Source: Anisakis pegreffii
Taxonomy: Eukaryota; Nematoda; Chromadorea; Rhabditida; Anisakidae
Length of the DNA stretch: 64,000 nt
Reading direction: 5' to 3'
NCBI GenBank assembly: GCA_035041965.1
Contig: JAPYMA010000240.1
Span: 62,001-126,000, forward strand
The notes beneath the pieces were generated by a model, which saw nothing but the letters and a program-made list of their open reading frames with translations, had not been told where the DNA came from and ran no database searches. Each line of letters begins with the position of its first letter. Positions within the stretch are counted from its first letter, which is position 1. A program made the translations under genes and the position numbers. Shown here piece by piece: positions 24,501 through 39,500 of this stretch.

Positions 24501-27500
24501 TTGCGTGCGAGTGGATCAGCAGTGCTTAAGAGACGTTATTTGTACTTTTAGTTCAAAGCAAAATGGAATATGGATGAACGTTTTCATTCTTTTCTATTGT
24601 AGTTCGGTGGAGCGTTCCATGGTGAAGGTTAGCTAACTGGATGAAGGGCCGTTCCGCCGATTATCCACATCAACCTCAACGTTGTTCTTCTCAGGTGGAT
24701 AGCGTTTTTATCTTGGTGCTTCTACTAAGCACCAAGATAGAAGCGCATCCGACAAACACTTACGGATATCCAACTCATGCGCGTCTGCTCAGTGACGCTC
24801 TCAATATCCTGGTTTCAAAAACACATGTCACTATTTATATAGTATGATTAAATGCGAAAAAGAAAATCTCAAATGGAACAGCAAATCACTCACCAAAACA
24901 ACTGGCAATACTAAGTACTTGATCCATAACCTAATTCCAAATAGTGAAAACGATGAGCCCCAAAAATGGAGAGCTTCAACCGCCCACTGGTGTATTTTTT
25001 GTAAGAAATGCCTCACGTTCCATCAAAACTTAATGAGAAAACTGGTTTCGAACCTTTGGAATGTGCAAATTTCGGAATTTTTGTGAAATTTGTCTCAATA
25101 CTGTAACTGTGTTGGTTATGCAAGAAAATGAAAAGTTGAAACAAATAGAAAGCCCCAAACTGTCATAATCAATGGAGTTATTTCATGCCAGGGTGCTTGG
25201 CATATCAAATTTCCATTGTGGTACCAGGTTAGGTGACCTAAAGACATTCGGCTTAACGGATACGTGGTCCAGTGAGCATCCGAAAGTATCGGCCTTCATC
25301 AGTTGTCCGAATCGGAGTTCTCAGTGATGTTTCCTTCATATTCTATTATTCTAATGGACTATTCATGCACTGTATATTGTTGATTATGTCGGCTTTGATC
25401 AAAGTAGTCTTTGATCAACCTGTTTCGTTTGATGACCTGTGATTGACCAATTACTTCAGCAGTCTCCTTCAAGGCACTATGGACGGATTTGCAGACAGCC
25501 AACTCCACACAAAGATTAAACATAATGTTTATTACTGTTCAAACCTAGGCGTTCCATATCCATAGGAAATATGTCCGTTAGTCCAATTGTGCATCTATCG
25601 CAATATGAAACGCTACCGTATCTCGCTTTCTTTATTGCGCACATAACTTCTTTTAGATCAAATTTATAGCTACAGTCAGGATAGCAGTAGCCAGGCTAAT
25701 ACGAAAACAATTTCGATGTGTTTCGCCTAGGCAATCAGTGATCTATCTGTGTGTTGTACGCAATATTTGACGAGGTTTTCATACAGATTGGTGTTTGAGC
25801 GTATTGCTCATTTAAACGTTACAATAACGCCATATCGTGATTATTATTGTCCAAACAAATTCGTGATCTATTCATCATCATGTCTAATAGGCAAACAACA
25901 TTTCAATTCATGTATACGGGGATCGTATAATAATATTAACATTATATTTGATCGTAGCGTGTACGCATGAATTAATTGAACAGTAAATTTGGCATCGTTG
26001 ATCTGCAGGCCTGACTGCATGAATGAAGTTTATGGATGTTTCACTAGACAGTGAAATCTTTGTTTGATTTAGACAATCAGCAGCACCGACTGATCGTAAG
26101 ATATCTCGTCGAATAGCAACAGAATATTCATAAAGTATACTGGTGAGCGAGAAATAATAGTCGATCGAAATGTGCTGTTTGCAACTGTTATGGATTCGAT
26201 AAGCCATGAGTAGACATCATATTCAATTTGTTTTTGAATGCATGAGAACAAAAGTCCTTCCGCTCAATTTGATGCTTGGCTCGAGCGAAATGACTAAAAT
26301 TTTTTCAAAATTCGAAGCCTTTCTGACTGTGGTTTTTTCTCAAACTGTGACCTCCGGTTTTTAAGTGACACGAGAAAAGGAGAGCATGTACATTCAAAAG
26401 TACCTCAATTACCTCAAGAACCTCAATTAACTTACCCATGCTCAAAGCATACCACCTATAAATTAGTTGAAAACAATTGTATCATTCACTTTGGTATGAA
26501 TTTTATGTGCAATGACATGATTTTATCAACGCATTAAAATCGTATAAACAATGTAACAATGTAACAAATCTTACATAAGCAATCAACTAGAAGTGCTGAA
26601 AAATTGGCTAACAAGCATGGAAGATGAAAATGTTGTACATTTGAAGACAAGATCGAAAAAATGGGAAGAGTGGCTTTATGAAAGCAACTAGAATATCATT
26701 GCAAGTCGGTTGTCGTTTTAGAACTAGAGCACTTTTTCAACTTCATGAACTCTTCATACAACATAACTACTGGAGTGCGTACATCATGCTTCTGCATATA
26801 CATACAAGAAAAAGCTCGCAATGAATTCCAAACATTCAGATTATTTTATAGAACGATACACCAGACAAAAATAACCTGATATGTATAACATTGTAGAATT
26901 TGAAATTTTATTTTACATCTTCATACAGTATATTGGGATAAAAATCTGAATCAAAGCGAACAACATTCGGATTACGGCAACGAAATTTCTACACGTATCA
27001 TTCGAACAGATGATGAGAATCTGGAAATACAAAAGAATACACGAGAATCAAATGTTACGTATTGTCGAAGGAGATGGAAGTATGAAACATTTTGCGATGA
27101 ACGCACAATGAAGAATCAAAATAAGCCGAATGAAGATAGTGAATTCTTCGAAACGGATAACATAGATAAGACTCTGAGCATGGCCATAGAAATCCTAGAA
27201 TACGACCGACTCTATAGTCATTCCGTAATTTTGCTCCCTATCACCATGAAATATTCGTCATTCGGTGCGACAAAAAATTCGGAAATTAACAAAACAACGA
27301 TAGCGAAAAGTTAGTGGAAACATGAGGACATAGATGGACGGTGCGGAATGCACAGATCTCTTGCCAGTGAAATATTCACAAGGTGCGCTAAAAAATAGCA
27401 GCCCTCACTGATGTGATAGAATGACCAGGTCGTGAAATCACTGAATTTTTAGGATCCATATAACAAGCTCAGCCGAATGACTATTTGTCAGTTGATCAAA

Positions 27501-30500
27501 TGGTATTAAGTCATTTGCCTGAACGACGAAATGAGGTATCAATTAGCCCATTCCTAATAAGCTCCAGTAAAATGGCAAGTATGCCCAGATCCATACTCGA
27601 ATTTCGAGCGACTAAACCTCGAGTGGTTAAGGAAAGTGAAAAGATGTTTGCCGAAGACAACTGATAGAACGAATGCATCGTGAGAAAACAATTCAAATTC
27701 GGCAATCAGAGATTAGAATGTTGCTAAAACAATCGCACAACAATACGAGACAAAAATGGACCTGAACGAGTGGAAGAAAAGCTAACCGAATGAGTAGTGC
27801 GCATCGTTAGAGACTCTCCAGAAGGATGAATTACAGAAGCTGAGATGGCGAATGCATTGGTCCATCTGGTGCAGTCCAAACGGTTCACTGGCCATTCGGC
27901 TGAGCAACGACAAAACCAGCAACGACGACCAACAACAACAATAACAGCAAGAGTTTGAGCTTTAGCATGAAAACATGAGAGCCGCGCCTCCGAGCTCAAG
28001 CTACGAAAGAAAATTCAGCGGCTGACAATCGAAACGCTCACAAATTCTCAGTCTAGTTGTCATCAAATGCAACCACTGTGCTAGTTTTTGGTCATTCGAT
28101 GCCACATGCATACCGGAAGACTATTTTTGCGAACCATTTGATACCAATGGGCACAACCCGTACCCGTACACATCGGACCAACAACACAATGTCCCACCGG
28201 AAACGGCCCCTTCAGTAAATCCTCTGGATTCGTATCGTACATCTGAAACTGGATGAACTAAGAATGGCTCAAGTCATCTTGGCAATCACTGAAATGTCAT
28301 ATCGATACGTTTCAATTAAAGTCACCCCAATGGTTTGTATCAGTTATGAAGACATTTTCAAACGTCTGAAACCGAACGTTCTAGTAAATTTCAAAGACGA
28401 TATATCGCTAAAATTTCGAATGGAATGAAATGAATGGATGAGGAGATGATATGGGCTGAAGAACGTACTTCGATAACAATGTGACATCTGTCAAGCATTC
28501 GAGGAGATACGTGGAAGAGGAAGGATTCCGAGAAAATCGCATCATTACTCTTATTCGACGCACTACTCACAGACGATGAGGAGGTTGACGAATTTGAATA
28601 CGGCGCTTTGGGACGTGCCGATCTAAAATTTGATAGAATTAGCGATTCAGTAGAAAAAACGTTAATTCAAATGTAAGAATCTGTGCATTATTCATGCTGA
28701 CATGAAAAAATGTGAGCAGCAATGAGGTGAAGTGCTGCCGAGGAGACTAACCCCGTTGAAACACATCCATTACAGGCTGTTGCCGGTGTAATGGTGGTTT
28801 GTTTCTGTTCCAATAGACGACGTCCTTCGAACAGCATCACTCTCGCAAATGGATCTAGACAGACGCTCGGATAATAATCTTTTCAAATCATTCAGTGGAA
28901 GAAAATCAGTGAATGGTATCGTTGTTAAATTATCAGTATCATTTCATATCATCTCCTCAGGAGTACGATCGCAGAATGTGAATTGAGATTTCCTCTTACA
29001 ATTAGATGAAAGTGTTTAGAAGTGCACGCAAAAAAGCAAGAAAATTCCAAAGCATTGTGAAACTTATGAAACATGAACGAAAAACACAAAAACATACGGT
29101 GATTATAGGGAAGGCCTTTAGCTTTTTTAACGGTTGCAGTAACAAACTGCACTTGTGGTGCATAAGTGAGAATGGTGAGCACCTCGGCATCGCAAGCTGT
29201 TGCCTGAAATAATGTCAAATAATTTCAGAACATCAATAATAAAGGATCATGATGAAGCCGACTGTGAAATTAAAGCGAAAAGGAACTGAAGCAGTGCAAC
29301 ATCAATGAGATAAGAGCATCGTTTCAAGGTGAATTCAACGAAGCGGCAATGATCATTTTCTGCATTCACTATTTCAACTTAATAGCAGCGTAAGATGTCG
29401 TTTTATGAGCTTTCAATAATCTCTACGATCAACCAAGATATTTTCAACAAAGACTACTACGTCATAATCACAAAGAACTTCGAAGAGATCCAAGAAACAG
29501 CTAACCGGATTGCTTGGCTCCGGAAAGGCAAGCGATAAGTCCAAATCGTCGCTTTTTTCGGCTCTAGACAACCGTTCCGGCAGGGTTTCAGGTTCAGTCT
29601 GAAGTATGCGATCTTCGAAATCACACTCGAATATTGTTCGTTTGCCTGTCGCATCGTCGTTGGCCAGAAATTTTGTCCATGCATCCTTATGCGGTGCAAT
29701 CTTTTCAGGCTTCAATTCTGCAATAACCCTCTGTTGTTACCATCCGATGATCGCTCGCGCGACTCCTTCAGAAAATCAACGAAAAAAGTGCGGCGCAATT
29801 AATGAAGCATTTCAGTGACTTTCAGTCACAGTGCCTCGATCGTGTGATGGATATTTCACGGAATCAATGCGCCCATCAATAACGAACACCAACAAGTAAT
29901 ATGTGTTGTGCTTATGGCTGCTGCTCATCGAAGTCGATGTTTTCTTTACTACAAATTCGTTATCATTTTCGATTAGTGATCAATTCACTGAAACTGCTGT
30001 TGATTCAAGAGATTGCTCTTGAACGCTTCACTCTTAGTTTTTCAGGAGTATTTGGAGCTTGAGACGGTAGCGAACTCAAGTATATCATAAAACAGTGGTG
30101 GCTTCGAACTTGTACATTCATTTAGTTTTGTCATTCCATCGCCGACACACTCATTCATCTTTTTAGTTACGTCCCTTCAAATTAGTATCAAAAAACTCAG
30201 TATGACCACTCAACATTCGTGTTTAAAGTGTGAAGAGTAGTTGTTGATTTTCGATGCCTTGTGCATAACATTTATATACGGCTTCTTCAGAAGACCCTCA
30301 GGTCATATTGACCCTCAGATCCATTGAGATGTTTCAATTATGCGGCGATAGCATAAATAAAACTGAATTAATTGAATCATCGGAAGCACTACACAGGGAG
30401 ATAAACCATCGAATACGAAAGGAACATCGATTGAAATGCGTTGTTGTTAAAAGGTGATGTTCGTATGTAACTTGTTAGATCAAATGGAATACGTCAGCTT

Positions 30501-33500
30501 GATCTGACAATTGAATTACATCAGTATCGAAGAGACTCTCTCTTCACAGTTGTCACTGGATAAAACTTAGATGCAATCAAAATGTATCATAGTGATAAAA
30601 ATAGATTTGATATCACTCTGAGTCGCTAAGATTCTCACTCATATCGGCCTCAGTACAACACTTATCCATATAAAATTAATTTGTTACCCGTTTTTAGAAG
30701 AATGTAAGTGCCGATGAAATAATTCTGTAGAAATGCGCTGCACTATGAAACAAGCTAGCTGAGTGGTAAAGTGAGGCACAGCTGTGAAGTAAATGGAACT
30801 AATCTAATTCATCAGAAACGAATGCGATTATCCGAGCAAATTAGGCTTACAATGAGGGAATAATACCGTCACATGTTTGCACGCAAAAATTTATCAAATT
30901 TATTGAGCATGTTTTTTTGCGTACTGCAAACGGTCTGTTCACTTGTTACTAATAATTAACTATCTAAACCTGCCGCGTTATTCTTTCATCATTACATTAC
31001 TGCTGATTATCCTCCAATAATGAAAACTCGCTCTAAAATGTTACAGAATGACTTGGAGGAGTTCGATATGAGATGCTTTGAACAAAAATACGTTTCCGTG
31101 AATCAAACTAGTGAAAAACATAGGTAATTCCTGATTGACACGTATGTAAATGAAAATGATCGGATTCTGAGAATGGCTTTCCTGAATCACTGAACTGATG
31201 TTTACTAACCTCCATGGCGATCTCCCCATTCACGGTACTCATGCTTTCCGGCTCGTCCATGCCTATGCGCCGCCGGGCGAGTGTCCATATTGTTGCGATT
31301 GGCCCGTGCACCAGGTGCGGCTTGATTCTTTCCGGCTCGATTCATCGACTTCGGGGCCCAAGAGGCCGATGGATCCGATCCGGCTTGTGAAGGAGGCTGA
31401 ATAGTCGAAAAGCAATCAGCGATCACAGTTTTTGCCAAGCATACAATGGGATGATGCGGAAAATTAGAACATTTATCACAAGGGTTAATCTAATCGCCAA
31501 CTTCCCATGTTTTTTTCAGAATTTCTTTCTGCTTGCCCCAAAAAATCAAAAAAGATTATGAATCACACTTTTCCAGTCCTGTTGGGATGAATGAGAAACG
31601 AAATTAAAACAAATTGATGCAAAAGAAGAATAACATTTTTAATGGTGCGAATAACGGTGATGAACTTACCGTTTTATGTAGCTGAACTGCTCTATGGGGC
31701 AAATTAACGAACGATTGATACTCGAAGAAATGTTTCGCTAGGAAATTCATACCCTAAAATCGATCAATCAGAAATTCGAACGACACAAACAAGTTTAGTC
31801 AAAAAATTCATGGCAAATCACTTATTGTGGTCAGCATCCTTCAAAATACTTTCACCTACTTTATTTCACTTTGAACTATGGTTAGTTGAAACTTACATCC
31901 GATGCAAATTCAAAAAAGGTTCATCTAACAACCTCAACTTATGTTTCCCAGTGAATAAATCCCAACCTGAGACATTTTTGATTCAAACTTACAAACGTAC
32001 AATATCCTGCTATGAAAAGAACTAAGACTCTTTCATGTCCACGAATGTGTTTCATCAAAATGAACACACTCAGTGTCAAATACTCGGGAATCAAGCCACT
32101 GCAAGAGTCTCATTAATACTGTTCCTATTGTCATACTGACTCAAAACACACTGAATCACAACGCTCTATCATAATAACTTGAATTGTGAACAAAAAATTT
32201 AAATATCCAGCTATCTAAGGAAGGAATCACATTCGCACCGCTCACGAGTGTGTTGCAATTGGAAATGTGATGCAACTTGAAAAGTCAACGGACTACAGAC
32301 GAAACAATTTGACACATCGTGCGTTTCGGGTTCCGTCTTCCCATTTCTGGCTTCCAGTGACAATCATTTAATTAGCAATGAAAAAACTTTATTCATTAAA
32401 CTGCTGTACTGTGTCACATCACGGTCCATCAACATCGCTAAGCCGGATGAAAAACATCGATCGTTTAGCCTTTCTATCGCCTTATCTCGCTCAATTAGCC
32501 ACTATGTGAACTAACTAGGTTTGCATCTGATTTGTATCTGCAAAATGTGAGCATTCAATACGTCAACTTGTTCGATTGCTTGTATATCTTCACGAGAGAT
32601 GAATATTTTACGTTCGGAGAAATGACTAAAAGCACCATAGTAATATCTCTGAAAACAGTACAAAAACGCTACAAACTTAATTGTTTGAAATGGATTAAAG
32701 CGAGGTTAGGCCTAGCTTCAGGCTTAACCCTAGGCTCGGGCTAATGCTTGGACTCAACCTTACCCTCACATTCAGGCTTAAGCTCAAAGCTTAAGCCAAT
32801 CAACGATATTCAACACTGTTCTAAACAAATTTTCGACACCTTCCAGGAGATCCCTTTGTTCTACAATAGCTCCATGTCGTTGATGAGGTCATATGAATAA
32901 ATTTTTTGAAAATAAGTGATGCAGGAGTGGTTCATAGAGTGGATATCTTCAGTGCTTTTCTTATCGAAAATAACCGGTAAAGGAAGAAATGGATAGGATC
33001 TGCGAAAAAAATGCTGAATCTCTCAGGATAACGAAAATCAACACAGATATTTTCTCACCTCAATTTGAGACTTAAAATGTTCCAATTTACAAGTCGGAAT
33101 TGTGGTTTAGTTCAGATCGCAGACATTTCAGTTGAACTACAAAAGACCTCATTTCTTCGCAGCATGGTCTCAGATAAAATCATTCCAGTCATTCATAAAA
33201 CATTGCATTGTTTGTTCACAACGAAAAATTGGTGTCGAAACCAAAGATTAGAAGCTTGAACACGATGAACGGAAACGGAAAGCTTGAATGAGAAGCAAAT
33301 AGGACAGAACTGCTGCTGCTGCAGCAAGCATTTAAGATGCGCGAATACGACTAACATAATCTGATTTGGTGGATTTGTTGCCGGACACTCTTTCAGCCCA
33401 ACCCGTGCAATGTAACGCTAATGTAAAGCATTCTATCACTTTATGTTCAAACGCTCACAAAAGAGCAAAAAACTGAATGTGCTCTATGAATAATGTCTCC

Positions 33501-36500
33501 ATTGAAAGTCTTGAACCGAATTTAAAAATGAATTTAATTTCATGAATTCACACATAAATGCGTTAAATCGCAGCAATTTAACGCCTCATTACCCATAAAT
33601 TTCGCATTCACATAATGCTCATAAATCATACGTCAGTCATGATTCAATATGAAAATCGCTTTGCCCGGCCTTCCAAAAGATTCTAGAAACAGAGGTTATC
33701 TGCTTCAACTGGATGACTGCTCTTATCTAAAAGGCATAAAATTTGAAGCATATTCTTTCTTGCTCAACTCTAGACCCGATCAACATTGCATTTAATGCGG
33801 ATTCATTGTTTTGGTAGCCTTTCACATTGTAAACTCTATCCCGATGTTAAAGAGTGGGTGAATTTTATGCAATACTTGAACAGTTTTTATCCATTGACAA
33901 TTTTTGATCTTTACTTGAAAACAGCTTCAGACATGGAAATTCTTGTGAAGAAAATCGAATAATACTTTAATGAACGATAAAATTCCCTTTTTTACAACGG
34001 AAGGATGGTTTGTTCCTTGTTGGCTTATTCATTCATGATGAAAAAATGGGCGAACAAGAACAGATTAATTCTTGATGCAGCCGTCATTCAGCGCCGAACA
34101 ATTTGAAATTTTACTTCAATTAACATTTTTGCATCATTGTTTTCAGTTTAATAGCACGCAAACACACATAAAATGCCTAATCAAGTCCGTCTGCATGCAA
34201 TCTTCAAAAATTTCATTTATAGTTCCAATCATTTATAGTTCCAACACATATGGTGAGTAGCAAAAAGACGATTTATATTTCAATTTAATGAGGCTATTAT
34301 TTGTGGGGCTTCCAGACGTGCCGAAAATTAGAACGATGTGAAATGAATCGACTCTCCAAAACAACAAATCAAATGCAAACGAACAGCTGAGTGCAAATTA
34401 ATTAATCCTTGATGAGTGTAAACTGATTTTAAATGGATTCTTTTCAATAGCATTTCGATATTTCATTCAAATGCATTAGAGTATCACTTATCACAACACG
34501 AAACAGTGTTCGAATATCTTTTTAAAATATTTATGAGGCAGGCATTTGTGAGAAATCCCAAAAAATTTTCAAAGAAGCTATGACCAGTTCATCGTTTCAA
34601 CAACGCATCAACCAGACAACGTCACTCATCAAATCCTGTGAGCTCACTCAAAATTTTTAATTTAAGTATTATTCGCTGGAACAATTTCTAAATCGTATCC
34701 ATATAAGCATTTGGATGCAAATGATTATCACCAGGTGATCGACAGGATTCAAAAAACTCCGATATTATGGTCAGATGGAACCAGAACACCGTTGACATGA
34801 GTGCTTCCTTGTTGTGAATGCATGAACGCTTTTTGAGGATTATGTGTGGTATAACGATTATTGTTACTTGGACATCGAGTGGTTGTTTCATCAATCGCTG
34901 TGGGCAATTAGTGGAATATTTATTATATTAGAGTTGTGATTACTTACTGGATTGTTATTTGGCTACGACGATTAATTATGCAAAGTATTCACGGCAACTA
35001 ATTAAATACTCGGTTGTGTTCACTTGGCCTACTTGCCTAGCCAGCGGGGTGGCGTAAATTAAGGCTAAAACAATGTGCACGGAAACGCGAGCATTGTGGC
35101 CAGCAACGTTACAAACATTTGATAACCTGACCAATCCAGGTAATGTATGGTAGAACACCGAATCAATCACCTTCGAAGACGATTCTTCAGCACAACTCGA
35201 TCGAGATCGACGTTGTATTCGAGTAATAAACGGAGAATTGTACCACTCCAATGAAGGCGTTGTGCTCGCACTGTTACTGTTCACCAAACCGCAGTACATT
35301 TGTGGTATGCATCGAGCACTGGACGACTTCTGACGCCACCAGAACGCATTCACTATCGCCTCTTCACTCATCGTCGAATTATGTTGGCGGGGATCTTACA
35401 GATTACAAACTGTACACAACGTATAGCAGCAGCATGTTCACCGAACGTACTGAACCAATTAACACGGAATCACTGAATGCATACACTAAGTGCCATATAA
35501 CTGGTATACTGTCAAGATTTCCAGTGAGCCTTCTTCTGCGAGGAGCATTCTGGTGATTTTAGGTTCACTATTTGAATAGGAGAAGGACCCAAATTTGAAT
35601 CGGAAACACATGATTTAAACACAGCAGGCCTGCTCGCCTAGCCAGCGGGGTGGCGTAAATTGAGGCTCAAACAATGTGCACGAAAACGCGAGCATTGTGG
35701 CCAGCAACGTTACAAACGTTTGATAGCCTGGCCAATCCAGCTAATCCGGGTAATTTAGACAGTGCTGTTTGAGACAGCAAACAAGCGATTCCACAAGAAT
35801 TACTTGCTTATTAATTTGCACTAATGTTTCCGCGTATAACGCCATCATCAAGGCAGACTATAACTGAATAACTAAATGATCCTTGTATAATCGCAGGTTA
35901 CCTGAAGCTATATTATTCCAATATCAGATCAATGAGCATGCACTCAAGTAATATAATACCCAGTATTCAATGAGCATAATGAACTGTCATGTGAAATGCT
36001 ATGAGCGTCTTACATGAACTTGAGAAATTACATAGATTTTGGTTCAGAGAAGGATCTAAAGTTGATTGGGAAACGCATGATGTAACAGCAGATTTAATTC
36101 GATGAACAAATGTTTGTGAAAAGGCAACATTGCTTTCAAGTTTCATCAACGAATTCCGAAAAATTTCCGTGGTCGTAAAAAAGTGGCAAAGAGAGCATAT
36201 ATCGAATGCAAAAAATTCAATTAGTGCCAATCAACGCTTGCCACTTTGAGGCGAAAGAAGATGTTGACTGATGAATTAGAGAGAGAATTGTGTGAAATTC
36301 AATAAATGATCACAGATAAAATAGGTACGAGCTATGCAGGGTGAGCAAAATGATCTGTAACATTTGTAGGTATTGAACCTGGAAATCATTTTGGCCCTAC
36401 CTACATAATGATTTGCACAGTGCAACCGAGTTTTTATCATAGACATTTCGGTATTATTTTACTTTATCCAACCGACAGAATGAATAAATCAGCAAAACAA

Positions 36501-39500
36501 GCAGGTATACTAAGATCACGAACCATGTTCTACATCTGATAGATCCTATATATCACTATCAGTGGGTCAGAAATTATCGTATCCGTCCAAACGGAACTAC
36601 TGCTCCTTAAATGTTTCATGAAGCAATAAGGAACCAGTGAAGAGGCCAGTTTAGGAGTACCGAAACGTGAAGACAACAATAATGAAGGATGAACAAAAAA
36701 GTTCCTGAACAATTCCGATATCAATGGGAGATTTCATCATCAGTCAATGAATTCAGCAGGTCTTTCAGAAATGTTTCGAAATGCAAATTCCTCGTCAATC
36801 GACCAATATATCACTGCCTATGTGCTTGCTGCATGACTGATATCAAGGAACACACTAAACTTGAATGTAGATGATAAAGGATGCCAATTGATGGAACCAC
36901 AAAGACAGCAGCAACTGAGAACAAGGACATCCTAAAAGTTTTCGGAAGGAGTAGACTGGGGAAATTACGTGCGTCCTAAAAATCACTAAATTTTTGCTGC
37001 AAAATTTTACGGTCCGAATGCGAGACGGTTGTTACAAGTCCTGAGAGAGTAGCGTTAATTGAATTCTTTATCATCATTCAAACAAATTCAGTTTTAAATC
37101 ACATTGTTTATTTACGGTCTGATGCATTCACATAAAGCCTATCGAGAGATTTAATCTAGACTGGGAATAAGCAGATATTTTGAGGCATCCCATTAAGGAT
37201 GTGATAAAAAGGTTAGCATTTCCTACATTGCTAATTAGTAAGCGATGGGTTCGTGAATTGCTTCAGCAGGCGCAACTAAAAACACACTCGCCATATATGA
37301 TGAATAGACTAAACATTGTAGAAAACATACTGAAGTGAAGTGAACGATGATTCAAAAAGGATTAGTGTTGCACTGAAATATCTTGAGGAAACAATTTCAA
37401 AATAAACTTTGACAGCCGTACGCCATATCCGATAAACAGTTTGATGTTCGTCTGCATAATTTGCTGCTTGAATTTTTGATTAAATGCTAAAAGTTCAGTG
37501 GAAAAGAATGAACGAACGATTTTAGAGACTCGAAAACTCAATTACACTGATGTCAATAAAAGAATCGTTAGGGAAAATTTGAACACTACGAACGGAATTT
37601 CGTAGTGTCTCTGTATTTGCGTGTAGAATCCCTCGTCTGCAATAATTTCGATTCGCGTATTTATGTTCAACGCAATTATATTTGCAGAAACCGAACAGAC
37701 GGGAGCACTTCCTCAGTCAGATTGACGGAAACTAATTATCCTCTATTAAAACGTTCGATGATAAACTTCTTTTTTTTTTCGAACAATTTCCATTCTTGAA
37801 TAATCCAATCTGGTTTATTCACATCACATAAATCAACAGTGTCACTCAAAAAAGAATGCTAAAAATAAGGAAGGCGAACTCTGCTTATTATGAAACGAAA
37901 CATAAGTACACATGATTCCGGCTAAATTGTGAATGACGGATGAAAAAAAAGGTAGTGGAACTCGACAGTATGTAGTCATTTGTGCACAAATGATTTAGGA
38001 TACAAATAAGCGTGTACCCAAATGTATTTATGAGCATAACCACAGATTAATGCGATAATCTAATCTAGTCGTGAATGTAAATGTATGGTTACAACTGAGC
38101 CATGAAAGTCTCAAAAGTGGCTAGTTGATAGTCGTGGATGTCTGAAACAAAACGTAGAAGTAATGGCTGCAACATGATAGTAGGTAACAGAACACCAAGC
38201 AGCCTAGCACAAATAAATGGACGACTGGATACCTAGAACAACCAAATAGAATCAAATAAATGAACCAGCTAAATCCATTAGCGAGCTTGTCACTTAGCTG
38301 AAATCTAGCACGGAGTCTGTGCTTCTGAGCTGTCACAAGCACAGAACCAATTGTTATTGCCTACAATGTCAGATACAGAATATGAAATCCATATCCTATC
38401 CTATCGGTATCAAATTGAATTAATTGAACAAAACAGACAATTCCCTAATGGATTCACACTTGAGTCTCTATTAAAATTAATGCGGAAGTAGGAAAATGAT
38501 GAAAAGTGCCATGTAAATGAGAGAAAGGCCATCAGAAGAACACTTAGACGTGAACTGCAGTAAGGGTGCTAGAAACGTAGAAAAACCCGCTGAATTACGA
38601 GAAAGAAATTGATCTCATTAGCAGTATCCGACGACTTGTGATAAAGAAGATGCGATCGGATTAAAATAGTGGTTCAAGGCTAACAGTGAATTGGCCGTAT
38701 TAAATCAGAAATGGAAGAAGCGTTACCGTGAAATTCAGTTGGCCTACTCATAGGGTATTAGTTTCTCTTTTTTTTGTGCAAATCGCATTGCTACACAAGA
38801 TTGATGGATGAGATTTGGAGAAACAATAAAAGAATGAAGCATTTGATTGCGAGTAGCAGAATGTTGCAAAATGGATTTAGTGTGTTATTGGATTGGATGC
38901 TTTTGTTTATTTGAACAAATCTGCTTGATGCGCAAATTAGTGCCAGTGGTGATCGCCTTGTTTACTAACCCAATGCAATCCCGCATTGTTGATCATTCTT
39001 TAGCATTCAAAGCCCTATTTTGACACTTTTGAAACCATTCTCTGAGCTTTTGAATGATCGCTCACTAAACTGGCTGATCGTAATAGTGGCCGAAAACAAG
39101 TTTTACTGGCTACGCAAAATTTGAGGTAGCGAGGAAATCACTTCTGAATTTCAAGACCTAGATCCTGAAATTTGTACTTGTTAAGTGGGCTGCTCAGTGA
39201 AAGACGAGCACAGTCACTTAATGTTAGTTAGACCTTATCGAATATCCAATTATTCAGCGAATTCAGCGAAATGTTTTCATACGAATTAATTAGTGCGTTA
39301 TAATTCGTAAACGATTCCGTTCCATTCATCTGATGCTCATTTCATCCGATTTTGCGAATTTCAACTGATGATTACGGTCAAATGAGCAATCGTCACTATT
39401 GTTTATGGCTTTAAAAGGTCGCATCGATCAAATTGAATTCAGTGTTTTGCTCTAGAAAAACAGAAACGAACAAATTCAATGAACTTGTCGATAAGTGCAT

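Noticed and set aside
27740..28070. TGA read as an amino acid
   Set aside because: TGA is a normal terminator for haspin and the large minus-strand gene in this same window.
31198..31404. Plus-strand ORF rich in Pro/Arg
   Set aside because: Shadow of the minus-strand exon 31396-31210, which joins in phase on both sides.
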